From the NCBI RefSeq assembly GCF_045291545.1, contig NZ_CP149514.1, positions 310,001 through 374,000 of the forward strand: 64,000 nt of DNA, in the 5' to 3' direction. A program made the translations under genes and the position numbers. Under the pieces are notes generated by a model, which did not search any database, had not been told where the DNA came from, and saw only the letters and a program-made list of their open reading frames with translations. The stretch comes from Gallaecimonas sp045291545. GTDB taxonomy: Bacteria > Pseudomonadota > Gammaproteobacteria > Enterobacterales > Gallaecimonadaceae. Positions 26,556 to 34,779 of this stretch are shown one piece after another. How positions within the stretch are numbered: position 1 is the stretch's first letter; each line of letters opens with the position of its first letter.

Positions 26556-26969
26556 ATGAAGAAACAACAGGGTTTTACCTTGATTGAATTGATGATCGTG
26601 GTTGCGATCATCGGCATCCTGGCCGCTATCGCACTGCCGGCCTATCAGAACTACACCAAAAAGGCGAAGTTCTCTGAAGTTGTAGCTGCAACGTCGGCTC
26701 TTAAAACAGCTGTAGAGATTTGTGCACAGGACAAAGGTAGTGTCACTGGCTGTACTGATGGTCAGCACGGTCCTGGCTGGAGTATCGTCGCTCCTGATGC
26801 GAGTAAATATGTTGCGTCTGTAACTACCACTGATGGCACCATTACAGCGACTGCTGTAGCAACAGACGGACTCAATGGCGAAAATTACATTCTTGTGCCA
26901 ACATTTGCTAATGGCCGAGTCAAGTGGGACACCAGTACAGGTACCTGCGTAGCCGCTGGAATTTGCTGA
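26556..26969 (+). CDS. pilA: Type IV pilin major subunit (PilA)
   Basis: This is a prepilin that is processed by PilD and polymerised into the type IV pilus. The 137-residue precursor has a six-residue leader ending in glycine (MKKQQG), cleaved before F7. The hydrophobic N-terminal helix follows, with the conserved glutamate five residues into the mature protein. Four cysteines lie in the C-terminal part, suggesting two disulfides. The C-terminal coding half is more AT-rich than its neighbours, as often in variable pilins. An ATG at 26391 upstream is rejected. Confidence 0.95.
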   Translation: MKKQQGFTLIELMIVVAIIGILAAIALPAYQNYTKKAKFSEVVAATSALKTAVEICAQDKGSVTGCTDGQHGPGWSIVAPDASKYVASVTTTDGTITATAVATDGLNGENYILVPTFANGRVKWDTSTGTCVAAGIC

Positions 26970-26975
26970 TGTTTC

Positions 26976-27022
26976 TAGGCGCACTGCATATCTTGGAAAA
27001 ATCTAACGTTCCAGTGCGCCTA
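26976..27022 (+). terminator. Long stem-loop between pilA and pilB (partial terminator or attenuator)
   Basis: TAGGCGCACTG (26976–26986) and CAGTGCGCCTA (27012–27022) are a perfect 11-base inverted repeat with a 25-base loop. The following bases (CCTTTAATTTG) are only moderately T-rich. The likely role is to end or stabilise the abundant pilA transcript and limit expression of pilB; that role is inferred. Confidence 0.6.
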
Positions 27023-27038
27023 CCTTTAATTTGATATA

Positions 27039-28751
27039 ATGTCCGGATTCCTTCCTGTTGCCAAAGGCACCTTGGCGCTGCTACTGCGTCGAGGCAAAAT
27101 CAACCAAAGTACGGCTGAAGCTCTGTTAAAGGAACACAGCTCCGGGTTGATCCCGCTGTTTGATGTGCTCAAACGCTCCGAACTCAGTGCCGCCGATTTT
27201 GCCGCGTTTTTGTCCGAGCAGTTTGGCCTGCCGGTCTTTGACCTCAGTAAGTTCGACCTCGATACCATTCCCAGTACGCTTTTGAATGAGCAGCTTATTC
27301 AAAAGCATTCTGTGCTGCCGCTGTTTAAAAGAAAAAACCGCCTGTTCATTGCCACTGCCGACCCGTCTAACCAGCAGGCGCTGGAAGACTTTCGTTTTAA
27401 CCTGCGTCTGCCCACCGAGGCGGTGTTGGTTAATGCCGATGAACTGGCCAAGGCCATCGATAAACTGCTGGAAAGCTCCGGTGGCAGCCTGGATATCGGT
27501 GATGTCAAAGACGATGAACTGGCTGATCTGGCAGTAGATGACCCGGAAGAGCGGGAAGCGGAACTCAATGCCAGCGGCAAGGAAGACGATGCGCCCATTG
27601 TTATCTATGTGAATAAAATTCTCATGGATGCCATTCGTAAGGGCGCCTCGGATCTGCACTTTGAGCCTTATGAAAAACACTACCGCATTCGCTTTCGTAT
27701 CGACGGTATTTTGCATGAAGTGGCAGCGCCGCCGGTAGCGGTTGCCAGCCGCCTGGCGGCCCGTATCAAGGTCATGTCGAAGCTCGATATTGCCGAGCGG
27801 CGTATTCCGCAAGACGGCCGTATTAAATTGCGTTTGAGCCGCAAAAAAGCCATCGATTTTCGGGTCTCAACCCTGCCAACCCTGTGGGGCGAGAAAATCG
27901 TTATGCGTATTCTCGACTCCAGCTCGGCGCAGCTGGGCATAGATATGCTGGGCTATGATCCGGAACAAAAGCAGATGTACCTGGAGGCCTTGAACCGGCC
28001 GCAGGGCATGATTCTGGTAACCGGCCCCACCGGCTCCGGTAAAACGGTGTCGCTCTACACCGGCCTTAATATTCTCAATACCGAAGAGATTAATATTTCC
28101 ACCGCCGAAGACCCGGTTGAAATCAACTTGCCGGGGGTGAATCAGGTGCAGATCCACGCCAAGGCGGGGATGACCTTTGCCTCGGCCCTGCGCTCGTTTT
28201 TGCGTCAGGACCCGGACGTGATCATGGTCGGGGAAATTCGTGACCTGGAAACGGCTGAAATTGCCATCAAGGCGGCGCAAACCGGTCACTTGGTGCTGTC
28301 GACTTTGCACACCAACTCGGCTTCGGAAACCCTGACCCGTCTGGTCAATATGGGCGTGCCACCCTACAACATTGCCTCCAGTGTCACCTTGGTTATTGCC
28401 CAGCGGCTGGGGCGGCGTTTGTGCCCGTCCTGCAAACAACCGGAAGAATTGCCAAAAGACGAGCTGTTGCGCCAGGGTTTTTCGCCGCGGCAAATTGAAG
28501 AAGGTTTTACCCTTTACCGGGCCGTGGGGTGCAGTGAGTGCACCGGTGGTTACAAAGGGCGAGTGGGGATCTACGAAACCATGGCGATGAGTGAGTCGCT
28601 GGCGAAGATCATTATGGAAGGTGGTAACTCGCTGGATATTGCCAGCCAGGCCCAACGTGAGGGCGTTAAAAACCTGCGCCAGTCGGGCCTGGAAAAGGCG
28701 CGCCAGGGCGTGACATCGCTGGCCGAAATTAACCGCGTTACCAGTTACTGA
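27039..28751 (+). CDS. pilB: Type IV pilus assembly ATPase PilB
   Basis: PilB is the cytoplasmic hexameric ATPase that powers pilus extension. It has 570 residues: an N-terminal MshE-N/GspE-type domain (about 1–150), then the ATPase with Walker A GPTGSGKT at residues 329–336, an Asp box, Walker B (IMVGEIRD), and a tetracysteine zinc motif (CPSC … CSEC near 465–510). The ATG at 27039 has no visible ribosome site. A TATAAT sequence overlaps the start codon. A weak TTG alternative exists at 27072. Confidence 0.95.
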   Translation: MSGFLPVAKGTLALLLRRGKINQSTAEALLKEHSSGLIPLFDVLKRSELSAADFAAFLSEQFGLPVFDLSKFDLDTIPSTLLNEQLIQKHSVLPLFKRKNRLFIATADPSNQQALEDFRFNLRLPTEAVLVNADELAKAIDKLLESSGGSLDIGDVKDDELADLAVDDPEEREAELNASGKEDDAPIVIYVNKILMDAIRKGASDLHFEPYEKHYRIRFRIDGILHEVAAPPVAVASRLAARIKVMSKLDIAERRIPQDGRIKLRLSRKKAIDFRVSTLPTLWGEKIVMRILDSSSAQLGIDMLGYDPEQKQMYLEALNRPQGMILVTGPTGSGKTVSLYTGLNILNTEEINISTAEDPVEINLPGVNQVQIHAKAGMTFASALRSFLRQDPDVIMVGEIRDLETAEIAIKAAQTGHLVLSTLHTNSASETLTRLVNMGVPPYNIASSVTLVIAQRLGRRLCPSCKQPEELPKDELLRQGFSPRQIEEGFTLYRAVGCSECTGGYKGRVGIYETMAMSESLAKIIMEGGNSLDIASQAQREGVKNLRQSGLEKARQGVTSLAEINRVTSY

Positions 28752-28762
28752 GGGAAGGGCTT

Positions 28763-30001
28763 ATGGCAACGGCAACAAAGCGCAAGGTGGATACCGTCAA
28801 GCTGGATGTCTTTACCTGGAAAGGGGTTAACCGCCGCGGTGAAAAGGTGCAGGGTGAGATCACCGGTGCTCGTATCAACGAGGTCAAGGCACAGCTGCGC
28901 ACCCAGGGGATCACTCCCAAGGAAGTCAAACGCAAACCCAAACCACTGTTTGCTTTTGGTTCGAAGGTGGAACCTGCTGATATTGCTGCAATAACCCGGC
29001 AACTGGCCACCATGCTGGCTTCCGGGGTGCCCTTGGTGCAGTCGCTGGACATTATTGCCAAAGGCTACAAAAAAGATGCGGTGCGGGAGATGATGATCAA
29101 AATCAGCGCCGATGTGCAAAGCGGTACTTTACTCTCTGAAGCGCTGGGTAAATACCCGCTGTATTTTGATTCTTTATATCGCGATCTGGTGGCGGCAGGG
29201 GAGCACGCCGGTGCCATGGAAACCATGTTTGATCGCATTGCCATCTACAAGGAAAAACAGGAAGAACTGAAGTCGAAAATCAAAAAAGCGCTATTCTACC
29301 CGGCGGCCATTGTCTTTGTGGCCATTGTCGTTATGGCCATTTTGCTGATTTTCGTGGTGCCGCAGTTCGAGGACATTTTCCACTCCTTTGGCGCCGAGTT
29401 GCCGGCGTTCACCCGCATGTGGATCAGCCTTTCGCACATCGTGCAAAGTTCCTGGTATATCCTGCTGGCGGTGCTGATTGCCGCCGGTTTTACCTTCCGT
29501 GCCATGCACCGCCGCTCCCAGAAAGTGCGCGACAATACCGATAAGTTTTTGTTGCGCATTCCCATTATCGGCCCCATTTTGCATAAATCCTCACTAGCCC
29601 GTTTTTCCCGTACCCTTTCAACCACCTTTGCTGCGGGTGTGCCCTTGATTGATGGCCTGACCTCTTCGGCTGGCGCCTCTGGTAATGCCTTATACCGCGA
29701 TGCCATTTTGAAAGTACGCCGGGAAGTGGAATCAGGGATGCAGATGAACATTGCCATGCGTACCACCCAGGTTTTCCCGGAAATGCTGATTCAAATGGTG
29801 TTGATTGGTGAAGAATCCGGTTCAATCGATCAAATGACCAGCAAGGTGGCCAGTATCTATGAGCAGGAAGTGGATGATGCTGTCGATGGCCTGATGAGCC
29901 TGATGGAGCCGGCCATCATGATTGTACTGGGGCCCATCATCGGTGGCCTGGTCATTGCCATGTACTTGCCAATCTTCCAGCTGGGTAATGTGGTGAAATA
30001 A
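28763..30001 (+). CDS. pilC: Type IV pilus inner-membrane platform protein PilC
   Basis: PilC is the membrane platform that couples the PilB motor to pilin assembly. The 412 residues carry two GspF/T2SSF domains (about 75–200 and 275–400) and three hydrophobic helices, near 180–205, 225–245 and 385–405. It starts 11 bases after pilB and ends one base before the TTG start of pilD, so pilB, pilC and pilD form one unit. Confidence 0.96.
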   Translation: MATATKRKVDTVKLDVFTWKGVNRRGEKVQGEITGARINEVKAQLRTQGITPKEVKRKPKPLFAFGSKVEPADIAAITRQLATMLASGVPLVQSLDIIAKGYKKDAVREMMIKISADVQSGTLLSEALGKYPLYFDSLYRDLVAAGEHAGAMETMFDRIAIYKEKQEELKSKIKKALFYPAAIVFVAIVVMAILLIFVVPQFEDIFHSFGAELPAFTRMWISLSHIVQSSWYILLAVLIAAGFTFRAMHRRSQKVRDNTDKFLLRIPIIGPILHKSSLARFSRTLSTTFAAGVPLIDGLTSSAGASGNALYRDAILKVRREVESGMQMNIAMRTTQVFPEMLIQMVLIGEESGSIDQMTSKVASIYEQEVDDAVDGLMSLMEPAIMIVLGPIIGGLVIAMYLPIFQLGNVVK

Positions 30002-30002
30002 G

Positions 30003-30866
30003 TTGTTAGACAATGCCATTGCTTTTTGGGGCCGTGACGCAGTGGCGTTCACGGCCCTTGTCTTGGGGCTGGGGCTGCTGGTCGGCAGCTTTCTGAATGT
30101 GGTGATTTACCGGCTGCCGGTAATGCTGACCCGGCGCTGGCAGGCGGAGAGCCGGGAACTACTGGAGCTGGAACAACCAGCCAGTGAGCGCTTTAATCTG
30201 TTGCTGCCCCACAGCCATTGCCCCAGCTGCCGTGCCAAAGTTGCCTGGTACGACAACATTCCGCTGTTGAGCTGGCTGCTGCTGCGTGGTAAATGCCGCC
30301 ACTGTCAAACATCAATCGCCGTGCGTTACCCACTGGTAGAGCTGAGCTGTGGCTTGCTGTCGGCGGTGGTCGCCTGGCACTACGGCGCCAGCAGCTTCAC
30401 CTGGGCGGCGTTGCTCTTTACCTGGGTGTTGTTGGCACTGACCTTTATCGATGCTGACACCATGCTGCTGCCGGACGATTTAACCTTGCCCTTGCTGTGG
30501 GGGGGGTTGCTGCTGAGTCTCTGGGGCGGGCTGGTCAGCCCGGCAGAGGCGATAACAGGAGCGGTGATAGGGTATCTGGTTCTGTGGTCGGTGTATTGGG
30601 CCTTCAAGTTACTGACCGGTAAAGAGGGTATGGGCTACGGCGATTTCAAGCTGTTAGCCGCACTGGGCGCCTGGCTTGGCCCCTGGATGTTGCCACAAAT
30701 CATCTTGCTGTCTTCACTGTTCGGGGCTGCCTGGGGTATTGCCAGCGCGCTGAAAAAAGGGAACCAGCCGATGCCTTTTGGCCCCTTCTTGGCGGCCGCT
30801 GGCTGGGTTGCCTTGATCTGGGGGCAGGCCATTAACAACTGGTACCTGGGGCTGCTCAGTGGCTGA
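30003..30866 (+). CDS. pilD: Prepilin peptidase / N-methyltransferase PilD
   Basis: PilD is an integral membrane aspartic protease that removes prepilin leaders and methylates the new N-terminus. It has 287 residues. The cytoplasmic zinc-binding loop with CPSC and CRHC is at about 75–105. The catalytic aspartates lie in the FIDADTMLLPDDLTLP loop and the GMGYGDFKLLAALGAW loop (GxGD). The start is TTG at 30003, directly after the pilC stop, since no ATG exists in frame nearby. It overlaps coaE by eight bases. Confidence 0.95.
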   Translation: MLDNAIAFWGRDAVAFTALVLGLGLLVGSFLNVVIYRLPVMLTRRWQAESRELLELEQPASERFNLLLPHSHCPSCRAKVAWYDNIPLLSWLLLRGKCRHCQTSIAVRYPLVELSCGLLSAVVAWHYGASSFTWAALLFTWVLLALTFIDADTMLLPDDLTLPLLWGGLLLSLWGGLVSPAEAITGAVIGYLVLWSVYWAFKLLTGKEGMGYGDFKLLAALGAWLGPWMLPQIILLSSLFGAAWGIASALKKGNQPMPFGPFLAAAGWVALIWGQAINNWYLGLLSG

Positions 30867-31464
30867 TTTTATTGTCGGCCTGACCGGCGGTATCGGTTCC
30901 GGTAAAAGTACCGTGGCCACGCTGTTTGCTGACAACGGAATTGCTCTGGTGGATGCCGATGTGGTTGCCCGGCAGGTTGTCGCCCCTGGCAGCCAGGCCC
31001 TGGCGGCGATAGCAGAACACTTTGGCCCCACAGTGTTGCAGGCTGACGGCCAACTGAACCGCGCCGCGCTGCGTCTTCAGGTGTTCAGCGACGAAGCGGC
31101 GCGACAGTGGCTAAACCAGCTGTTACATCCGCTTATTCGTGAACAGATGCAGCAACAGCTCGCTGCCGCCACGAGCCCTTATGTGCTGTGGGTGGTGCCG
31201 CTGTTGCTGGAAAATGGTCTGAACCAAGACTGTGATCGGGTACTGGTGGTGGACGCTCCCGCCGATACGCAGCGTCAGCGTGTATTAGCACGTGACGCCA
31301 GCGCTGATGCCGACGCTATTATGGCCCGGCAGCTGTCTCGCCGCGAACGACTGGCGGCGGCTGACGACATCATTGATAACAGCGGCACACCCGACGCTCT
31401 GGCTGAACAGGTAGACGTTTTACATCAGCGCTATCTGTCGTTAGCAGCGCAAAAAAGGCTATGA
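30859..31464 (+). CDS. coaE: Dephospho-CoA kinase CoaE
   Basis: CoaE phosphorylates dephospho-CoA in the last step of coenzyme A synthesis. The 201 residues begin with the P-loop GLTGGIGSGKST at about 6–17, followed by the DADVVARQVV segment that binds substrate. The start is GTG 30859, overlapping pilD by eight bases. The pilD–coaE–zapD–yacG order is conserved in gammaproteobacteria. Confidence 0.96.
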   Translation: MADFIVGLTGGIGSGKSTVATLFADNGIALVDADVVARQVVAPGSQALAAIAEHFGPTVLQADGQLNRAALRLQVFSDEAARQWLNQLLHPLIREQMQQQLAAATSPYVLWVVPLLLENGLNQDCDRVLVVDAPADTQRQRVLARDASADADAIMARQLSRRERLAAADDIIDNSGTPDALAEQVDVLHQRYLSLAAQKRL

Positions 31465-31502
31465 TAAAAAAGCCATTCTGAACATGCTCTGGACATTGGC
31501 CT

Positions 31503-32234
31503 GTGCCGTTTGAATTCCCGCTAAACGAAAAATTTCGGGCCTATTTGCGCCTTGATCATTTGCTGACCCGGCTCTTTGCCGAGGCAAATGAGGCGCGTTG
31601 GCCTTTTTTCCGTGCTTTGTTTGATGTGCAGGATGTCTTGGAGCGGGGTGACATCAAAGCTGAGCTCATTAAAGATCTGGAGCGAACGCTTGAGCAGTTA
31701 GGCCGCTGGGCCAGTATGCCAGGCGTGGACAGCGCGCGCCTGGCAAGCCTGTCCGATGCCCTGAGTGAACAACGCCAGTGGCTGCTGGCGCAGAGTCGGC
31801 TAGGCAGTGCCTGGCGCAGTGAACCGCTGCTGATGGCGCTGCGCTCGCGCTTTTCCGTGGCCGGGGGCGATGCCGCCTTTGATGTACCGCAACTGGGTTG
31901 CTGGCTGGCCCGTGAAGCAACAGTGCGGCAAGCCGATGTGGGCGCCTGGCTCAGTGCCGTGGAGCCGTTGGCACAGGCGCTGGCATTATTTTTAAAACTG
32001 GTGCGTGAAGGTGGCCGCAAAGACAAAGTGCAGGCCCGTAATGGTTTTTACCAAGGCAGCGCTGAGCACTTGGTACTGCTGTTGGTGGGCGATCTCAGCC
32101 CGGATCTTTACCCCAGTGTCTCAGGCCACCGCGGCCGTTACACTATCCGCTTGATGCGCCTCGGTGACGATGGTGAAAGCCTGCCGGTGGCAGAAGATCT
32201 GCCACTGACCTTGTGCCATTGCAGTTGGTCTTGA
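31503..32234 (+). CDS. zapD: Z-ring associated protein ZapD
   Basis: ZapD is a cytoplasmic protein that bundles FtsZ filaments and stabilises the Z ring. The 243 residues compare with 247 in E. coli, and the N-terminal FEFPLNEKFRAYLRLDHLL matches the family's start. The start codon is GTG 31503 with a weak ribosome site. It lies 38 bases after coaE and ten bases before yacG. There is an interesting functional link with FtsZ at the other end of the window. Confidence 0.93.
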   Translation: MPFEFPLNEKFRAYLRLDHLLTRLFAEANEARWPFFRALFDVQDVLERGDIKAELIKDLERTLEQLGRWASMPGVDSARLASLSDALSEQRQWLLAQSRLGSAWRSEPLLMALRSRFSVAGGDAAFDVPQLGCWLAREATVRQADVGAWLSAVEPLAQALALFLKLVREGGRKDKVQARNGFYQGSAEHLVLLLVGDLSPDLYPSVSGHRGRYTIRLMRLGDDGESLPVAEDLPLTLCHCSWS

Positions 32235-32244
32235 GGAGAACAAG

Positions 32245-32412
32245 ATGAAAGTTAAATGCCCGACGTGTCAGCATGAGCTGACGTGGTCAGAAGATAACCC
32301 TTTTCGGCCCTTTTGCTCGAAGCGTTGTCAGCTAATTGATTTGGGGGAATGGGCTAGTGGTGAAAAGGCCATTCCTACCGACGAGCGGCCTGCCAGTATT
32401 GAGTTTGAATAG
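32245..32412 (+). CDS. yacG: DNA gyrase inhibitor YacG, zinc-binding
   Basis: YacG is a small zinc protein that binds GyrB and blocks DNA binding by gyrase. The 55-residue product has four zinc-ligand cysteines at 5, 8, 24 and 28 (CPTC and CSKRC) and the family motif FCSKRCQLIDLGEWA. The ATG at 32245 follows a strong GAGGAG site. It ends the nadC–pil–coaE–zapD neighbourhood. The gene is short and easily missed. Confidence 0.95.
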   Translation: MKVKCPTCQHELTWSEDNPFRPFCSKRCQLIDLGEWASGEKAIPTDERPASIEFE

Positions 32413-32471
32413 GTCGTAATTTCAACAGTTTGCTGTGCTAAAGTGGCAACAGATGTCAAAGGAGCTCAGCT

Positions 32472-33008
32472 TTGGACTGGTACCCCGGCGCCCGCCGCCT
32501 GCTTTCGCCACACAAAGACGCCCGGCCTGATGGCGTAACCCCGGATTTGCTGGTGTTGCATAACATCAGCCTGCCACCGAATCAGCCCGGGGCTGAGGCC
32601 ATCAGTGACTTTTTCCTTGGCCAGCTCGATACCGGCAGCCACCCCTGGTTTGCTCGTCTGCATGGAGTGCGGGTCAGCGCCCATTTTCTCGTTTGTCGTG
32701 ATGGCGAAATCAGGCAGTTTGTGCCGCTGCAGGAGCGTGCCTGGCACGCGGGTAAATCGACTTTTCTTGGCCGTGAAAACCTTAATGACAACAGTATCGG
32801 CATAGAGCTAGAAGGCGCCGACCACATGCCTTTTAGTGCTGCCCAGTACCAGGCTTTGGCCATGCTTTGCCGGTGGTTGCTGGCGGAGCTGGCACTGCCG
32901 GCTGATCGTATTACTGGCCATGAAACCATTGCCCCGATGCGCAAAACTGACCCGGGCGCCGGTTTTGATTGGCTGACCTTCTACCATACTCTGGAGTCAT
33001 CCTCATGA
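32472..33008 (+). CDS. ampD: 1,6-anhydro-N-acetylmuramyl-L-alanine amidase AmpD
   Basis: AmpD is a cytoplasmic zinc amidase that recycles anhydro-muropeptides and so keeps AmpR-type beta-lactamase induction low. It has 178 residues. The zinc ligands are visible as H30, H150 and D160, each four positions earlier than in the E. coli enzyme (34, 154, 164). The start is TTG at 32472 with AGGAG upstream at 32459–32463. It shares an ATGA junction with ampE. Confidence 0.95.
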   Translation: MDWYPGARRLLSPHKDARPDGVTPDLLVLHNISLPPNQPGAEAISDFFLGQLDTGSHPWFARLHGVRVSAHFLVCRDGEIRQFVPLQERAWHAGKSTFLGRENLNDNSIGIELEGADHMPFSAAQYQALAMLCRWLLAELALPADRITGHETIAPMRKTDPGAGFDWLTFYHTLESSS

Positions 33009-33805
33009 TGTTGATCACCCTGCTGGTGCTGCTGGCACTGGATCGGGTCACTATGCTGCCGTTGGCATGGCAATACTCAGCACTGCTGGCCAAACTGCCA
33101 CAACGGCTGCGAGAGCCGGCGTTGTCATTACCACTACTGACTTTGGCGTTGCTCGCCTTCGCGTTGCTGGTGGATTTATTGATGGGAGCTCTGCCGGGGA
33201 TACTGGCCTGGCCGTTGACGGTGCTGCTGTTGTGGTTGACGCTTAATACAACCCAGGTACGGCTGGATTACCGGCGTATGCTGAACGCCTTTTCACGAGG
33301 CGATCTGGAAGCGGCAGATCTTTGTTCTGAACAACTGGAACAGCCATTGACCTCCGAGCATTATCAAGGCCGCCAGCGTACTCTGATGGCATTGTTGTGG
33401 GCCAATTATCGCCATTATTGTGCGGTGATGTTTTTTTACGTAGTAGCCGGCATTGGTGCGGCATTGGCCTACGGGCTATTGCGCTATTGGCAAGACCAGC
33501 AGCAAGCTGAGCCGCGCCGCTTAATCAAACTGGCGGATTGGTTGCCGGTACGGCTGACAGCCATGGGCTTTGCGTTTGTTGGTCATTACTCACGGGCGAT
33601 GCCGTTATGGTTGGAAGGGCTGTTACGCCACCCCAATGACAACGAAAATTACCTTGGTGAAGTGGCTCTGGCGGCGGAAGAAGTGGATGTGTCGGATCCT
33701 CGCAGCCAGCAACCGGTACTGTGCCTGGTGGCCCTGGCCAAGCGTAATCTGCTGTTCTTCCTGACCCTGGTGGCTATCCTGACCCTGTTCGGTTGGCTGG
33801 TATGA
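33005..33805 (+). CDS. ampE: AmpE-like regulatory membrane protein
   Basis: This is the inner-membrane partner of AmpD; its molecular function is not well established. The 266 residues contain four or five hydrophobic segments (about 1–15, 45–75, 140–165 and 245–265), with a cytoplasmic loop between. The ATG at 33005 overlaps the ampD stop (ATGA). An upstream start at 32969 lies inside ampD and is rejected. Identification relies on the ampD–ampE order, length and topology. Confidence 0.85.
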   Translation: MMLITLLVLLALDRVTMLPLAWQYSALLAKLPQRLREPALSLPLLTLALLAFALLVDLLMGALPGILAWPLTVLLLWLTLNTTQVRLDYRRMLNAFSRGDLEAADLCSEQLEQPLTSEHYQGRQRTLMALLWANYRHYCAVMFFYVVAGIGAALAYGLLRYWQDQQQAEPRRLIKLADWLPVRLTAMGFAFVGHYSRAMPLWLEGLLRHPNDNENYLGEVALAAEEVDVSDPRSQQPVLCLVALAKRNLLFFLTLVAILTLFGWLV

Positions 33806-33914
33806 CCAATTTCATAGCAAGCCGATAACATCTCTGATGAGCTGATCTCACCCTCCAGTCTACTGAATGGACAGCGATTCTGGCTTCTGCTAAGGTGTGT
33901 CCATTCTTTAGGCT

Positions 33915-33929
33915 ATTGGTAATACCAAT
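33915..33929. promoter_or_regulatory. PdhR operator
   Basis: ATTGGTAATACCAAT is a perfect 15-base palindrome apart from its central base pair and matches the known E. coli PdhR consensus ATTGGTATTACCAAT in all but the centre. It ends seven bases before the pdhR start, consistent with autorepression relieved by pyruvate. Confidence 0.88.
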
Positions 33930-33936
33930 TTACAGC

Positions 33937-34716
33937 ATGGCAGGCTATCAGCGTATTCGTCAGCCCCGTATCGCCGATGTCATCAAGGAGCAGCTGGAGA
34001 AGCTGATCCTTGAAGGCACTTTGGCGCCGGGCCAAAAGCTGCCACCGGAGCGAGAGCTGGCGGTGCAGTTTGACGTGTCGCGCCCATCCGTGCGTGAAGC
34101 CATTCAAAAACTCGAATCCAAAGGCTTGCTGGTACGTCGTCAGGGGGGCGGTACTTTTGTCAGCCAGGATATCTATGGCGAGCTGGCCAACCCGCTGTTC
34201 GACATGCTGGCCAAGCACTCCGAAGGGCAGCTGGATCTGCTGGAGTTTCGTTATGCGCTGGAAGCCATGGCGGCTTACTACGCGGCGCTGCGTGGCACCA
34301 ATACCGACTTTGCAGAAATTCGTGCGGCCTATGTTGAGGTGGAAAGTGCCCATGCCAACAGTGATGTCGCCCAAGAAGCCCGCGCCATTACCCGCTTTCA
34401 TGAACTGGTAGCGCAGGCCAGCCACAATGTGGTGATCCTGCACCTGTTTCGGGTCATGAAGCCGATGCTGGTGGCCAATGTGCAACAAAACCTTGAGATG
34501 CTATACCAGCGGGCCAGTGCCCCTGAGCATGTGGGTCAGCATCGTAAATATTTGCTGGAATGTATTGTTTCCGGCAAACCCCAGGAAGCACGCCAGGCCT
34601 GCGAACAGCACCTGGCCTACCTGGAAGAAACCCTGTTGGATATTCGCCGGGAGCAAAGCCGTTTACAGCGGTCATTGCGCCGGCTGCAAGGCAAACCGTC
34701 TAACTCGGCCAGCTGA
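33937..34716 (+). CDS. pdhR: Pyruvate dehydrogenase operon repressor PdhR (GntR/FadR family)
   Basis: PdhR is a pyruvate-responsive repressor of the pdh operon. Its 259 residues hold an N-terminal GntR winged-helix domain (about 8–75, with LPPERELAVQFDVSRPSVREAIQKLE split across it) and a C-terminal FCD ligand domain (about 90–235). The start ATG 33937 gives an N-terminus (MAGYQRIRQP) matching E. coli MAYSKIRQP. An upstream start at 33895 would place the operator inside the coding region. It is 63 bases ahead of aceE. Confidence 0.96.
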   Translation: MAGYQRIRQPRIADVIKEQLEKLILEGTLAPGQKLPPERELAVQFDVSRPSVREAIQKLESKGLLVRRQGGGTFVSQDIYGELANPLFDMLAKHSEGQLDLLEFRYALEAMAAYYAALRGTNTDFAEIRAAYVEVESAHANSDVAQEARAITRFHELVAQASHNVVILHLFRVMKPMLVANVQQNLEMLYQRASAPEHVGQHRKYLLECIVSGKPQEARQACEQHLAYLEETLLDIRREQSRLQRSLRRLQGKPSNSAS

Positions 34717-34779
34717 ACTATGGTTTAGGTCGCAGACGATTTTCGTTTAATCACTACAGAGCAAAATAAGGAACAAGCC

